This document shows, in pieces, positions 36,601 through 44,747 of a stretch of 64,000 bases of DNA. The notes under the pieces are model-generated. The model searched no databases. It saw nothing but the letters and a program-made list of their open reading frames with translations, and had not been told where the DNA came from. The DNA is taken from NCBI GenBank assembly GCA_028819575.1, contig JAPPLB010000095.1:1-64000 (forward strand). Reading direction: 5' to 3'. The stretch is from Bryobacterales bacterium (GTDB taxonomy: Bacteria > Acidobacteriota > Terriglobia > Bryobacterales > UBA6623). Every line of letters begins with the position of its first letter. Position 1 is the stretch's first letter. The translations under genes and the position numbers were made by a program.

Positions 36601-37144
36601 TGCCCAACAGGCCCGCCTTGACGTTGCGCGTATCCTGGCAGGTCTCGAGCAGCAGCAGATCAGCACCTCCCTCGACGAGGGCCATCGCCTGGTCGTGGTA
36701 ATCCCTCTTCAGCTCCTCGAAGGTAATGCCGCCGGTGACGGTCATCGCCTTGGTGGTCGGCCCCATCGACCCTGCAACGAAGCGGGGCTTGCCTGCCGTC
36801 GACGCTTCGTCGGCTGCCTGCCGCGCGAGCTTCGCGGCCGTATTGTTGATTTCGTAAGCCTTGCCGGCGAGCCCGAAGTCCCTGAGGTCACCTGCAGTGC
36901 CGTTGAAAGAGTTCGTCTCGATGATGTCAGAACCGGCATCGAGGTAGCCCCGGTGAATGTCGAGAATCACGTCGGGGCGCGTCAGAACCAGATGGTCATT
37001 GCTGCCCTCATACGCAACCCCGCCGAAGTCCGACGCAACGAGATCCCGCTGCTGGATGGCGGTTCCCATTGCGCCGTCGAGGACCAGAATCCGCTCCCCG
37101 AGCGCCTCCATGAGAAGCCTGCTGCGATCGTTCTGATTTGTCAT
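33632..37144 (-). CDS. metH: cobalamin-dependent methionine synthase
   Basis: A 1170-residue enzyme that transfers the methyl group of methyltetrahydrofolate to homocysteine by way of cobalamin. The homocysteine domain carries zinc ligands in LNCATG and GGCCGTTPDHL. The folate domain has LVGERTNEVGSRAFK. The B12 domain has the ligand motif VHDIGKNLVDIIL. A C-terminal reactivation domain (YRGRRYSFGYAACPN) binds AdoMet. All four modules are present in normal order and length. ATG at 37144 is preferred to a TTG at 37153. I looked for a cobalamin riboswitch upstream and saw none. Confidence 0.95.
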   Translation of the reverse strand: MTNQNDRSRLLMEALGERILVLDGAMGTAIQQRDLVASDFGGVAYEGSNDHLVLTRPDVILDIHRGYLDAGSDIIETNSFNGTAGDLRDFGLAGKAYEINNTAAKLARQAADEASTAGKPRFVAGSMGPTTKAMTVTGGITFEELKRDYHDQAMALVEGGADLLLLETCQDTRNVKAGLLGIRQVFEALGRKTPVMVSGTIEPMGTMLAGQPADAFVASLAHVDLISIGLNCATGPEFMTDHLRTMHEMARTGVSCYPNAGLPDEEGRYLETPESLTASLERFVKNGWLNLIGGCCGTTPDHLRAIAQMVDGKQPRRYRGPRRTYYSGIELVEAAEDNRPLLVGERTNEVGSRAFKRLITNEQYEEASEIGRKQVRNGAQIIDINLENPDRDELDDIDRFYRKIIHKVKAPLMIDTTNAQAVERALTWCLGKSVINSINFEDGEERFNQVLPLVRNYGAAVIIGSIDEDKEQAQAITRERKLAIAKRAHQLCTAAWGMASEDLIFDPLVFPCATGDENYIGSAVETIEAVRLIKRHLPQSKTVLGVSNVSFGLPMAAREVVNSVFLYHATKAGLDLAIVNTEKLERYAAIPDGEKRLADDLLWNSPPEGSGAPRDYREQSPEQKAEINRRHIAKITEHFRGSKGRVKQVAADLPLDERLANYIIEGTRKGLVDDLEKKRRDGVASLDIINGPLMDGMKEVGRLFNNNELIVAEVLQSAEAMKAAVSHLEPYMERVEGIGKGKVILATVKGDVHDIGKNLVDIILTNNGFEVVNLGIKVPPEELIKAFHEHSPDVIGLSGLLVKSAQQMVNTAGDLREAGVTVPILVGGAALSDSFTRRKIAPSYRSAVCYAKDAMSGLSLMNRLMDPLERSAVFDEHAPSGEDLRSPRAETPLISLRRSSRARKDVPALAAPYRRRMKLDVTRLDEVWSYLNPRMLYSRHLGFRGDFEKQLVNRDPKALKLRGLIEDVKDESRGFLKVRALWQFFDAESEGNTIRIFSNDGMGLFGEFCFPRQRRDDGLSLADFVVPSSNGVRDTIAAFVVSAGEGIRQRAEQYKQNGEYLKSHAIQALAIETAEAAAEWLHRRIREDWGFADPPEMTMLDRFKSKYRGRRYSFGYAACPNLDDQKLLFDLLRPEDISVRLTEGCMMEPEASVSALVFQHPDCIYFDVNS

Positions 37145-37243
37145 TCCGACCAACGGAACCTGCGCCGGATCCCCAGCGATCGCTCAGGAGGCGATGATCC
37201 ACCGCCCGAGCCAGAGGAACATTCGACGGCGGGAATGCCCTGG

Positions 37244-37277
37244 CCTGCATTTCTCAACACGTGGTGAAAAATGCAGG
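37244..37277. repeat. MITE family 1, joined-ends copy E (34 bp)
   Basis: CCTGCATTTCTCAACACGTG followed by GTGAAAAATGCAGG: the two terminal repeats joined with the whole interior missing, giving a near-perfect palindrome. It is 100 bp upstream of metH, within its likely promoter or leader. Confidence 0.8.
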
Positions 37278-37607
37278 CCGGCCAAGTTACATCCTGATTA
37301 TAAGTTGCACTCCTTGCATTGCCTTCGAGGGGGCTTAGCCTGCGACAAGGTAGAATGGTATCTTCTGTCCTACATGGAGGCGCAAGGAGAAGGGACAGCC
37401 TGGAGCGCAACGAATAAAACACCGGCAGTCATGAAGCGGTCCGATTCCGTTACGAGTGTCGACAATCAGGGGTCGCAACGGAATCCCTGAAGTCCGCGGA
37501 TTCCAGGTCTCTACAAAGAAGAGAAAAGCGCCGTCGCAGGGGCTCAGTCTCTCGATTGACGGGTGCGGTGGAGTTTTTTCAACGCCGCCGGCTCAGCAAA
37601 ACCACTC
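37278..37607. other. 330-bp spacer between metH and the transhydrogenase operon
   Basis: No ORF with homology, tRNA or known riboswitch was recognised. It must hold the pnt promoter and probably that of metH. Confidence 0.5.
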
Positions 37608-38762
37608 ATGATCGCAGCAGTCATCAAAGAGAGTTTCCCCGGGGAAAAGCGCGTCGCTCTCATTCCCCGCAACGTCACTGCCCTGTCGCAGGCCGGCCTG
37701 GACGTCATGGTCGAATCCGGCGCAGGCGAGGCCTCGCTTCATGCCGACAGCGAGTATGAAAAAGCGGGGGCGAGGGTTGAAACCGACCGCGGGGCTCTCC
37801 TCTCGGAAACCGATTTGCTACTGACGGTTCGTGGCCCGGGCGCCTTCGCCGACTTCCCATCCGAGGAACTCGACCGGCTCAAGAAAGGTGCGATCCTGAT
37901 CGGATTCCTCGAACCACTCGCCGAACCGGAAACGATGCAGGCCCTGGCAAGCCGAGGCGTCACGGCTTTCGCCATGGAACTCGTTCCCCGTATCACGCGG
38001 GCCCAGAGCATGGACGCCCTCAGCTCGATGGCGAGCATCGCGGGCTATGAAGCCGTCCTGCTCGGCGCAGAACACTCGCCGAAGATGTTCCCGATGCAAA
38101 TCACCGCCGCCGGCACGATTACTCCCGCGAAAGTCTTCGTGCTGGGCGCGGGCGTGGCCGGACTGCAGGCGATCGCAACCGCCCGCCGTCTTGGAGCTTT
38201 GGTCGAGGCCTACGACATCCGGCCCGTTGTCAAGGAAGAGGTCGAAAGCCTCGGCGCGCGGTTCGTCGAACTCGAGATCGAGGCCGAAGCGGAAGGTCAA
38301 GGCGGCTACGCCGCGGCTCAGTCCGAGGAATTCCAGCGGCGCCAAAGGAGGCTGCTTGCCGAGCGCCTGGCATCGGCCGATGTCGTCATCACCACCGCCG
38401 CCGTTCCCGGAAAGCGCGCTCCGATCCTGATTAGCGCCGACATGACAGAGCACTTACGGCCGGGAGCGGTCGTCATCGACCTGGCGGCCGAAAAGGGAGG
38501 AAACTGCGAACTGACGCGCACCGGAGAAACCATGAGGTATCAAGGCGTAACCATCGTGGGGCCGGTCAATCTCCCGTCGCGGGCCGCCTACCATGCCAGC
38601 CAGATGTATTCGAAGAACATTGCAACCTTCGTCGACTTGCTCGTCAAGGGCGGCGATCTCACGTTGGACCTTGAGGACGAGATTATCAAAGGCACGCTGG
38701 TCACACACCAAGGCCGTGTCGTGCACTCAGCCGTCCTCAAGGCATCAGGCCAAGGAGACTAG
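37608..38762 (+). CDS. pntAA: proton-translocating NAD(P) transhydrogenase, subunit alpha part 1
   Basis: A 384-residue soluble NAD(H)-binding subunit (domain I). MIAAVIKESFPGEKRVALIP is the family N-terminus. The nucleotide fold VFVLGAGVAGLQAIATARRL is followed by AYDIRPVVKEEVESLGARF. The ATG at 37608 fits this. With its two neighbours it drives hydride transfer from NADH to NADP+ using the proton gradient. The split into three genes is the form seen in many alphaproteobacteria and other phyla. The next gene starts two bases after its TAG. Confidence 0.93.
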   Translation: MIAAVIKESFPGEKRVALIPRNVTALSQAGLDVMVESGAGEASLHADSEYEKAGARVETDRGALLSETDLLLTVRGPGAFADFPSEELDRLKKGAILIGFLEPLAEPETMQALASRGVTAFAMELVPRITRAQSMDALSSMASIAGYEAVLLGAEHSPKMFPMQITAAGTITPAKVFVLGAGVAGLQAIATARRLGALVEAYDIRPVVKEEVESLGARFVELEIEAEAEGQGGYAAAQSEEFQRRQRRLLAERLASADVVITTAAVPGKRAPILISADMTEHLRPGAVVIDLAAEKGGNCELTRTGETMRYQGVTIVGPVNLPSRAAYHASQMYSKNIATFVDLLVKGGDLTLDLEDEIIKGTLVTHQGRVVHSAVLKASGQGD

Positions 38763-38764
38763 CT

Positions 38765-39046
38765 TTGGAAGCCCTCATTCTTTCCGTCACGATCTTCGTT
38801 TTAGCCGTCGTCATCGGCTTCGAAATCATCACGAAAATCCCTCCGACCTTGCACACTCCGCTGATGTCGGGTTCGAACGCAATCTCTGGGATATCGGTCG
38901 TAGGCGCGCTCGTGGCTGCGGGCGCGGGCAAGGATGAACTGGCGGCCTACATCGGTCTGGGCGCAGTGATCCTCGCGACGATCAACGTGGTTGGAGGATT
39001 CCTGGTCACTCACCGCATGCTGTCGATGTTCAAGCGGAAGAACTAG
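38765..39046 (+). CDS. pntAB: proton-translocating NAD(P) transhydrogenase, subunit alpha part 2
   Basis: A 93-residue membrane subunit with three hydrophobic helices (ALILSVTIFVLAVVIGFEII, the SGISVVGALVAAGAG region, GLGAVILATINVVGGFLVT) and the conserved TPLMSGSNAISGI. It forms part of the proton channel with PntB. Start is TTG at 38765 with AAGGAG upstream. It lies between the other two subunit genes. Confidence 0.92.
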   Translation: MEALILSVTIFVLAVVIGFEIITKIPPTLHTPLMSGSNAISGISVVGALVAAGAGKDELAAYIGLGAVILATINVVGGFLVTHRMLSMFKRKN

Positions 39047-39063
39047 AAGGGGACCGAGCCATC

Positions 39064-40443
39064 GTGCAGCAGAACCTCGTCAATGCCGCCTATCTTGTGG
39101 CCTCGGTCCTATTCATCCTGGGCCTCAAGGGGCTCACGTCTCCCCGTACCGCTCTCCGCGGGAATTTGCTCGGGGCCACGGGGATGCTCATCGCCGTCAC
39201 CGCTACATTACTGGTCCGGCAAATCGTCAGCTTCGAACTCATTCTCGTGGGCATCGCCATCGGCTCAGTGGTCGGGGTAGCCGCCGCACTCAAGGTGCCT
39301 CTCACCACCATGCCGGAGCTGGTGGCCCTTTTCAACGGGTTCGGAGGAGGGGCTTCGGCTTTGGTGGCGGCGGCAGCCGTTCTTTCCCCGGCGATGATCG
39401 GCGATGTCGCCCGCATCCAGATGTATACCGCCGGCGCGGCCAGCGCCATTATCGGAGCGGCGACGCTGACCGGCAGCGTGATTGCCTGGGCAAAGCTGCA
39501 AGGCATGCTGTCGATGCAGCCGCGAGGCGGCGTCCTGCATACGATCAACTTTGTCTGCATTGCCGGGGCCCTGGGATTGGGCATCTATTACGCCCTTGAT
39601 CCTGGGGCCCTGTGGGCCTTCTGGACCCTCATCTCCGTAGCGGCACTGTACGGCGTGCTCTTCACCGTGCCGGTCGGCGGCGCCGACATGCCCGTCGTCA
39701 TCGCTCTTCTGAACTCGGCGTCCGGACTTGCAGCGGCCTCAACGGGTTTCGTCCTCAGCAACAACGTTCTGATCATCAGCGGATCGCTCGTCGGCGCCTC
39801 GGGATTTATCCTCACTGAAATCATGTGCCGCGCCATGAACCGGTCGCTCTGGGACGTACTGTCAGGGAATCTGGGTGACGCCATCGGCTCGTCGGACGAT
39901 GATGTCTATCAAGGGCGCGTCAAGAGCGCTTCCGCCGATGAAGCCGCCCTCGTTCTGGAGGCAGCCCGCAGTGTCACCATCGTCCCCGGTTATGGAATGG
40001 CCGTGGCGCAGGCGCAGCATGCGGTCCGCGACCTCTCCCGAAGGCTCCAGAAGAACGGAGCGCGCATCCGCTATGGCATTCATCCGGTTGCCGGACGCAT
40101 GCCGGGACACATGAACGTCCTTCTCGCCGAGGCCGATGTCCCCTACGACGAACTCTTCGATATGGACCAGATCAATCCCACGTTTGCGCAGACGGACGTC
40201 GTGATCGTGCTCGGCGCGAATGATGTGGTGAACCCCGCCGCACGGGATGATGCGAACAGTCCGATTGCCGGCATGCCGATTCTTGACGTGGACAAGGCTC
40301 GGACGGTGATGGTTGTCAAGCGCAGCCTCAGCCCCGGATTCGCCGGCATCCCCAACCGGCTCTTCGCGGCCGACAATACGCTGATGCTGTTCGGGGATGG
40401 CGAAAAGGTTGTGCGGGACTTGCTGGCAGCCTTGGACGAGTAG
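39064..40443 (+). CDS. pntB: proton-translocating NAD(P) transhydrogenase, subunit beta
   Basis: A 459-residue subunit: N-terminal eight or nine membrane helices (to about residue 270), then the soluble NADP(H)-binding domain III with VPGYGMAVAQAQHAVRDLS, HPVAGRMPGHMNVLLAEA and GANDVVNPAA. GTG start at 39064 with AGGGGA upstream. It completes the operon, which supplies NADPH for biosynthesis and redox defence. A partial heptad repeat follows. Confidence 0.94.
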   Translation: MQQNLVNAAYLVASVLFILGLKGLTSPRTALRGNLLGATGMLIAVTATLLVRQIVSFELILVGIAIGSVVGVAAALKVPLTTMPELVALFNGFGGGASALVAAAAVLSPAMIGDVARIQMYTAGAASAIIGAATLTGSVIAWAKLQGMLSMQPRGGVLHTINFVCIAGALGLGIYYALDPGALWAFWTLISVAALYGVLFTVPVGGADMPVVIALLNSASGLAAASTGFVLSNNVLIISGSLVGASGFILTEIMCRAMNRSLWDVLSGNLGDAIGSSDDDVYQGRVKSASADEAALVLEAARSVTIVPGYGMAVAQAQHAVRDLSRRLQKNGARIRYGIHPVAGRMPGHMNVLLAEADVPYDELFDMDQINPTFAQTDVVIVLGANDVVNPAARDDANSPIAGMPILDVDKARTVMVVKRSLSPGFAGIPNRLFAADNTLMLFGDGEKVVRDLLAALDE

Positions 40444-40465
40444 CTTAAGGCGCCTGCGGGGAAAG

Positions 40466-40488
40466 GCCGTGATTCGTCTTCCGTGACC
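40466..40488. repeat. heptad repeat, short array after pntB
   Basis: GGCCGTGATTCGTCTTCCGT then GACC. It starts with the same nine-base GGCCGTGAT that begins the arrays after the DUF3179 and PQQ genes. Confidence 0.6.
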
Positions 40489-40507
40489 CGAGGGCCGAAG
40501 GAGGCGA

Positions 40508-43270
40508 TCAGAAAGAGAAGCGCAGCAGAAACCGAAACGTTCGACCGTCGTTTAGGGTGTTGGTGATCTCACCGAAGCTCGGCGCGGTGAGCTGGTAGCT
40601 GGGCGAGGCAAACTGGGGCGTATTGAAGAAGTTGTTCGACTCTGCCCGGAAGGAGAGGGTTTTCTCGGCGGCAACCTTCCAGTTGCGCGTGATCGCGAAG
40701 TTGACATTAACGATACCGTCATTGCGAAAGGTATTGCGACCGATGTTGCCTGCTCTCTCACCGGGCTGGATAAAGGCGAAGGCGGAGCGAGGGAGCCGTT
40801 CGGTGGAGGTATCAGGATGATTGATACTGCGTCCGAGAATGGAGGGATCGAGGATATGGACCCGGTCACCGCTCGTGCCGTCCACGTTACCGAAACCAGG
40901 GCCATCCGAACCGCTCGACAAGGAAAAAGGAGTGCCCGATTTGAGAAGGACGACGGAGAACATCTCCCATCGTCCGAACATCTTTTTGAGCACGCCGTTT
41001 GCCGCCGTCAAAGCTGGAGTCTGATAGCCCAAGCGCCCCAGGAAAGCATGCGATTGATGAAAGTCGCTCAGCGCCTTGACGTCGCCGTGCACGTCGTACT
41101 CGAATTGGCTGCGTCCGCGAAAGCTGTCTCTGCTACCCCCCGTGCTGGAGTAGTTGGCCCCCAGGTCAATGGCCTTGCTGAACCAATAGGAAGTTTCCAA
41201 GCTGAGTCCTTTCCAGCGACGGCCGGTCAGGGTGATCCGCGCCGCGTCGAAAAAGGCTCGTGAGCCGTTCAGGATGGTGCGGTTCTCGAAGTATCTGGGG
41301 TCGGGCCGGCGCTCGTTCACGGTGCTCGTAAGGAGCGGAATGCCGGGGACAGAATGTGCTCGATTGGTGGGCCACATGCTGACCAGGCGGTGAGAGCGAC
41401 TTCCCACGTAACCCAGTTGAAGAGTCCACTGGCTCGTCGGGCTCAATTCCCAACTGAAGTTGTACTGATAAGAGTACGGCACCGCGAGGTCGGGAGAGAA
41501 GACGAACAACGAGGCTCTCGCGTCCGGGTCGGTGGGATCCACGTTCGCACCCGCCAGGGGGTTGATCAGGTCGGGAGCGGGAAGCCGCAGACGGAGATTA
41601 CCCGGCGGGTTGAACCGGGACTGCCCGAACGTCGCCGGGAAGACTTCACCGAAATGGACCCCATAGGCTCCACGAATCGCTCCCCACTGGTCACCGAGGC
41701 GCCAGGCGAAACCGAATCGCGGAGCCACGTTGTTGCAGTCGCAATCATAAGGAAGTTCACTCAGGCCATTGACCTCGACCGGCTGCGTCAGCGGCTGATA
41801 GCGAATGCCGAAGTGCAGAGTCAGATCGGAGTTCACCCGCCAGTCATCGCTCACAAAGTATTGAAGATCCCAATAGCGAAATCCTCGGTGGGTGTTGCCC
41901 AGGCCGCGCATGTAGAAACTCGGCGTGCCGAGGCGAAGATTCGTGATGGCGTCGCGCGGCTGGCCTGATTCGTTAATGAAGTCGTTGCGGAAAGAAAAAA
42001 CTCCCAAGTGAGACGAACTCTCGACACCGTTCACCTGCGAACGCAAGACGTCAAAACCTGTTGTCAGATTGTGCCGGCCCCGCGTATGTCTGACGCGACC
42101 GGCATACCGGAATCGATTCTGGGCCCGATCGATCGGAATGCTGGAGCTGGCGCCGATCGTCTCCAAAATCCGCGACGTGTAGATCATCGGACCGAGATTG
42201 GATTCATCAGGAACGATCAGCGAGGTGACCCGGTTGAATCCCGCCGAGAAGTCCATCATTGTTGCTGCGGACCAGGCACGGTTCCACGTGACGCGAGCAT
42301 CATGCGATCGCGTCGTGGTATCGGGGTTCTGCCCATCCACGAGTTGAAACGCGTCTACTTTTTGGGTCTTGAAGTTGTATCCGAACGAAACCCGGTCATG
42401 GTCCTTCCAGGCTTGATCGAGGCGCGCTCCGATCGCATCGTTGTCGATCACCTGAGTAGCGTTGGTGTTGAGGGCACGAGGATCGATGTCGGTACGGTTG
42501 GGAAGTTCCGCGGGGAAGGCATCGATAATCCGCTGAACGAACGCACGGGCCTCAGGGTCCTGAGCGAGCGGCACCCTCTCATGGGGCGCCAGGACCAGGA
42601 CGTTGCCGTTGACGTTGCCCCGGATGCGCTGCCGACTGCCGTCAAAAAGGATGCCACCACCGTTCCACAGGGGCATTCCGAATTGAAAGCCGTAGTCGTT
42701 CGTTCGCGCCGGTTTGACATCACCAACCTGGAAGAAGGAACGCGCCGAGAAGATGCTGTTGTTGTGGGACTCGTAGAGAGTGCCGCGTAGACGGGAGACC
42801 TTCGAATCATCCAAATGCAACAACGAGGTCGGGGGGCCTCCGAATTCCGCTCCAAAATAGCCGCGTTCGACTTGAAACTCCTTCACGACGGTCGCCGTGA
42901 TCCCAATGCGGCGGTTCAATTCCTTGAGAACGTTGTTGTCAATCAGCGTGATTTGGACGTTCTCGTTGCGGCGGCTCTCGCCGGAGCTCGCATCCACGTC
43001 CCCGAGAAGGTTGAGGTCCGTACGATCTCTTGAAGCGGACTCATTCGGTTCTCCGGCAGGTGCGTCGGGGGGAGAACCGGGGTCCGCATTCGCTTCGGGT
43101 CCGGCTTTCGGGATGTCACCCGTAGCGGCCACGGAGCGGCTGCCGGTGTTGCCGCCGCTCGAGTTGGGCGTCTGACCAGCCAAGGGGAATTCCCTGCCCT
43201 CAGCAAGAAGCGACTTTGCTCCCAGGAGAAGCACGACGAGCCAAACGAGACGCACGTAGGCTTTACTCAT
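40508..43270 (-). CDS. Oar-like TonB-dependent outer-membrane receptor
   Basis: A 920-residue protein: signal peptide (VRLVWLVVLLLGAKSLLA), a Pro/Gly/Glu-rich linker (about 30-100), plug-like segment with LRGTLYESHNNSIFSARSFF (the Acidobacteria Oar-type motif), then a long beta-barrel ending in F (RFLLRFSF). By family it imports or binds a large substrate such as an oligosaccharide, using TonB energy. The usual N-terminal carboxypeptidase-like domain is absent and replaced by the linker. Start at 43270 (MSKAYVRL) gives a proper signal. The ligand is unknown. Confidence 0.85.
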   Translation of the reverse strand: MSKAYVRLVWLVVLLLGAKSLLAEGREFPLAGQTPNSSGGNTGSRSVAATGDIPKAGPEANADPGSPPDAPAGEPNESASRDRTDLNLLGDVDASSGESRRNENVQITLIDNNVLKELNRRIGITATVVKEFQVERGYFGAEFGGPPTSLLHLDDSKVSRLRGTLYESHNNSIFSARSFFQVGDVKPARTNDYGFQFGMPLWNGGGILFDGSRQRIRGNVNGNVLVLAPHERVPLAQDPEARAFVQRIIDAFPAELPNRTDIDPRALNTNATQVIDNDAIGARLDQAWKDHDRVSFGYNFKTQKVDAFQLVDGQNPDTTTRSHDARVTWNRAWSAATMMDFSAGFNRVTSLIVPDESNLGPMIYTSRILETIGASSSIPIDRAQNRFRYAGRVRHTRGRHNLTTGFDVLRSQVNGVESSSHLGVFSFRNDFINESGQPRDAITNLRLGTPSFYMRGLGNTHRGFRYWDLQYFVSDDWRVNSDLTLHFGIRYQPLTQPVEVNGLSELPYDCDCNNVAPRFGFAWRLGDQWGAIRGAYGVHFGEVFPATFGQSRFNPPGNLRLRLPAPDLINPLAGANVDPTDPDARASLFVFSPDLAVPYSYQYNFSWELSPTSQWTLQLGYVGSRSHRLVSMWPTNRAHSVPGIPLLTSTVNERRPDPRYFENRTILNGSRAFFDAARITLTGRRWKGLSLETSYWFSKAIDLGANYSSTGGSRDSFRGRSQFEYDVHGDVKALSDFHQSHAFLGRLGYQTPALTAANGVLKKMFGRWEMFSVVLLKSGTPFSLSSGSDGPGFGNVDGTSGDRVHILDPSILGRSINHPDTSTERLPRSAFAFIQPGERAGNIGRNTFRNDGIVNVNFAITRNWKVAAEKTLSFRAESNNFFNTPQFASPSYQLTAPSFGEITNTLNDGRTFRFLLRFSF

Positions 43271-43349
43271 GCCGTTGGGGGAGTCGCGGCCAACAAACCC
43301 ACCAAGTACAGCATATCCCATCGGGCGTTCAACAAGGTTCTAGAGCAAG

Positions 43350-43441
43350 CCTGCCTTTCTCACCACCCGACGGTCGAAGCACATCATAGGGCCGCCAGGA
43401 CTTCGTTACGCTTGCTTGCCGTGCTCAACGTACTGTTCAAG
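43350..43441. repeat. MITE family 1, left-half copy F
   Basis: CCTGCCTTTCTCACCACCCG through GTACTGTTCAAG matches the left half of the full copies, then stops abruptly. It is 80 bp upstream of the TonB receptor start. The rest of the 270-bp spacer holds nothing recognised. Confidence 0.85.
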
Positions 43442-43597
43442 CTAAGCTTCAGAATCCGACAATGACCAGCGTCCGGCAGCACGGTCGCCGCAGGGAGCTC
43501 CATTCAGGCAGACGCGCCATCATCCCGTAGCCTCCGGCTTCATTTCCACCGACGGCGTCTCCAGACGAAGGCCAACACCGGAAAGAAAAACTGTCGA

Positions 43598-44275
43598 TCA
43601 GAGGTTCTTCAGGAAATAGTTGAATTCGCGCTCATGACCGATGGTGGTCTCGGGGCCGTGTCCGGGGATGACAATCGTCTCGTCGTGAAGAGTGAGGAGC
43701 TTGTCGCGGATGGAGACGAGAATGGCGCGCGAGTCGCCACCCGGCAAGTCAGTGCGTCCGATGCTGTCACGAAACAGAGTATCGCCGGCGATCAACTTTT
43801 CCTCGGATGGGAGGTGGAGGCTGATGCTGCCCTGCGTGTGACCGGGAGTGTGGAGCACAACGAGGTTGGTGTCGGCGAGCTTCACGGTGTCAGCGTCGCG
43901 GACCATGACATCAATTTCGGGTTTCTCGGACGGCCTCATGTTCAGCAGCGCGGCCTGAACGTCCAGGTAATCCCGTATCCACAGGTCGTTCTCATTCATG
44001 TAGACGGGCGCGCCGGTGCGGCGGCGAAGTTCGGCGGCAGCTCCCACATGGTCAGCATGGGCATGGGTGATGATGATGCCTTCGACTTTGAGTTGATGGC
44101 GGTCGAGGATCTCCTGGAGCTTCTCCAACTCATCACCAGGGTCAATGACGAGCGCCGTTCGTGTGTCTTCGTCTCCGAGGATTGAACAGTTGCACTGCAA
44201 CGGCCCTACCGGCAGTACTTCGTGAATCATTGCCGGTATAATATCAAGTCCCTTCGAGCCGCCCTGTTCGTTCAT
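43598..44275 (-). CDS. MBL-fold metallo-hydrolase (glyoxalase II-like)
   Basis: A 225-residue metallo-beta-lactamase-fold protein with the metal motif THAHADHVG and downstream ligands in HTPGHTQGS, AGDTLFRDSIGRTDLPGG and IPGHGPETT. All metal ligands are present. This short type is usually annotated as hydroxyacylglutathione hydrolase-like; thioester substrates are likely but unproven. ATG at 44275 has AAGGA upstream; MIHEV at 44230 is an alternative. It is divergent from the CopD-like gene. Confidence 0.85.
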   Translation of the reverse strand: MNEQGGSKGLDIIPAMIHEVLPVGPLQCNCSILGDEDTRTALVIDPGDELEKLQEILDRHQLKVEGIIITHAHADHVGAAAELRRRTGAPVYMNENDLWIRDYLDVQAALLNMRPSEKPEIDVMVRDADTVKLADTNLVVLHTPGHTQGSISLHLPSEEKLIAGDTLFRDSIGRTDLPGGDSRAILVSIRDKLLTLHDETIVIPGHGPETTIGHEREFNYFLKNL

Positions 44276-44313
44276 TATTCGCCCATCCTTCGGGGACGAC
44301 TTGAGGTTTCGCC

Positions 44314-44745
44314 ATGATCGACGTCATTTTACGTTGGAGTCATATCTTTGCGGCCGCAGTCGTAGTGGGCGGTTTCGCGTACGCCCGTTTCGTTTTATAT
44401 CCGGCGACGAACGCACTGGGCGAAGATGAGCAGGCCAAGCTCCGCGAGGGAATCGCGGCGAACTTGAGGCCTTGGGCGTTAACGTCGATCGTGTTGTTGG
44501 TCGTATCAGGAAGCTACAACTTCTATCAAGTCGTATCTTCGGGTGTGGACACGGCCTACCACATGGCGTTCGGGATGAAGTTTCTTCTCGCTCTACACGT
44601 TTTCGCGATGCTGTTCATGCTGTCGACCCCGCCAAGCGGAGACCCGGCAAAAGACGCCAAACGCCCGCGCCTTGCATTGGGAGCATTCATCTCGGGGCTG
44701 ATGATCCTGCTTCTCGGCGCATACCTGCGAACCCTGCACAGTTAG
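44314..44745 (+). CDS. CopD-like four-helix membrane protein
   Basis: A 143-residue protein with four membrane helices: LRWSHIFAAAVVVGGFAYA, ALTSIVLLVVSGSYNFY, GMKFLLALHVFAMLFML, GAFISGLMILLLGAYLR. The paired His and Trp (RWSHIF, LLALHVF) resemble the CopD/DUF2269-like cytochrome-b-fold group that may bind heme or copper. The role is unproven. ygfZ follows after two bases, so they are cotranscribed. Confidence 0.7.
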   Translation: MIDVILRWSHIFAAAVVVGGFAYARFVLYPATNALGEDEQAKLREGIAANLRPWALTSIVLLVVSGSYNFYQVVSSGVDTAYHMAFGMKFLLALHVFAMLFMLSTPPSGDPAKDAKRPRLALGAFISGLMILLLGAYLRTLHS

Positions 44746-44747
44746 CG

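Noticed and set aside
37145-37607. Cobalamin riboswitch upstream of metH
   Set aside because: The B12-box and the expected multi-helix layout were not found; only the joined repeat ends form a hairpin.
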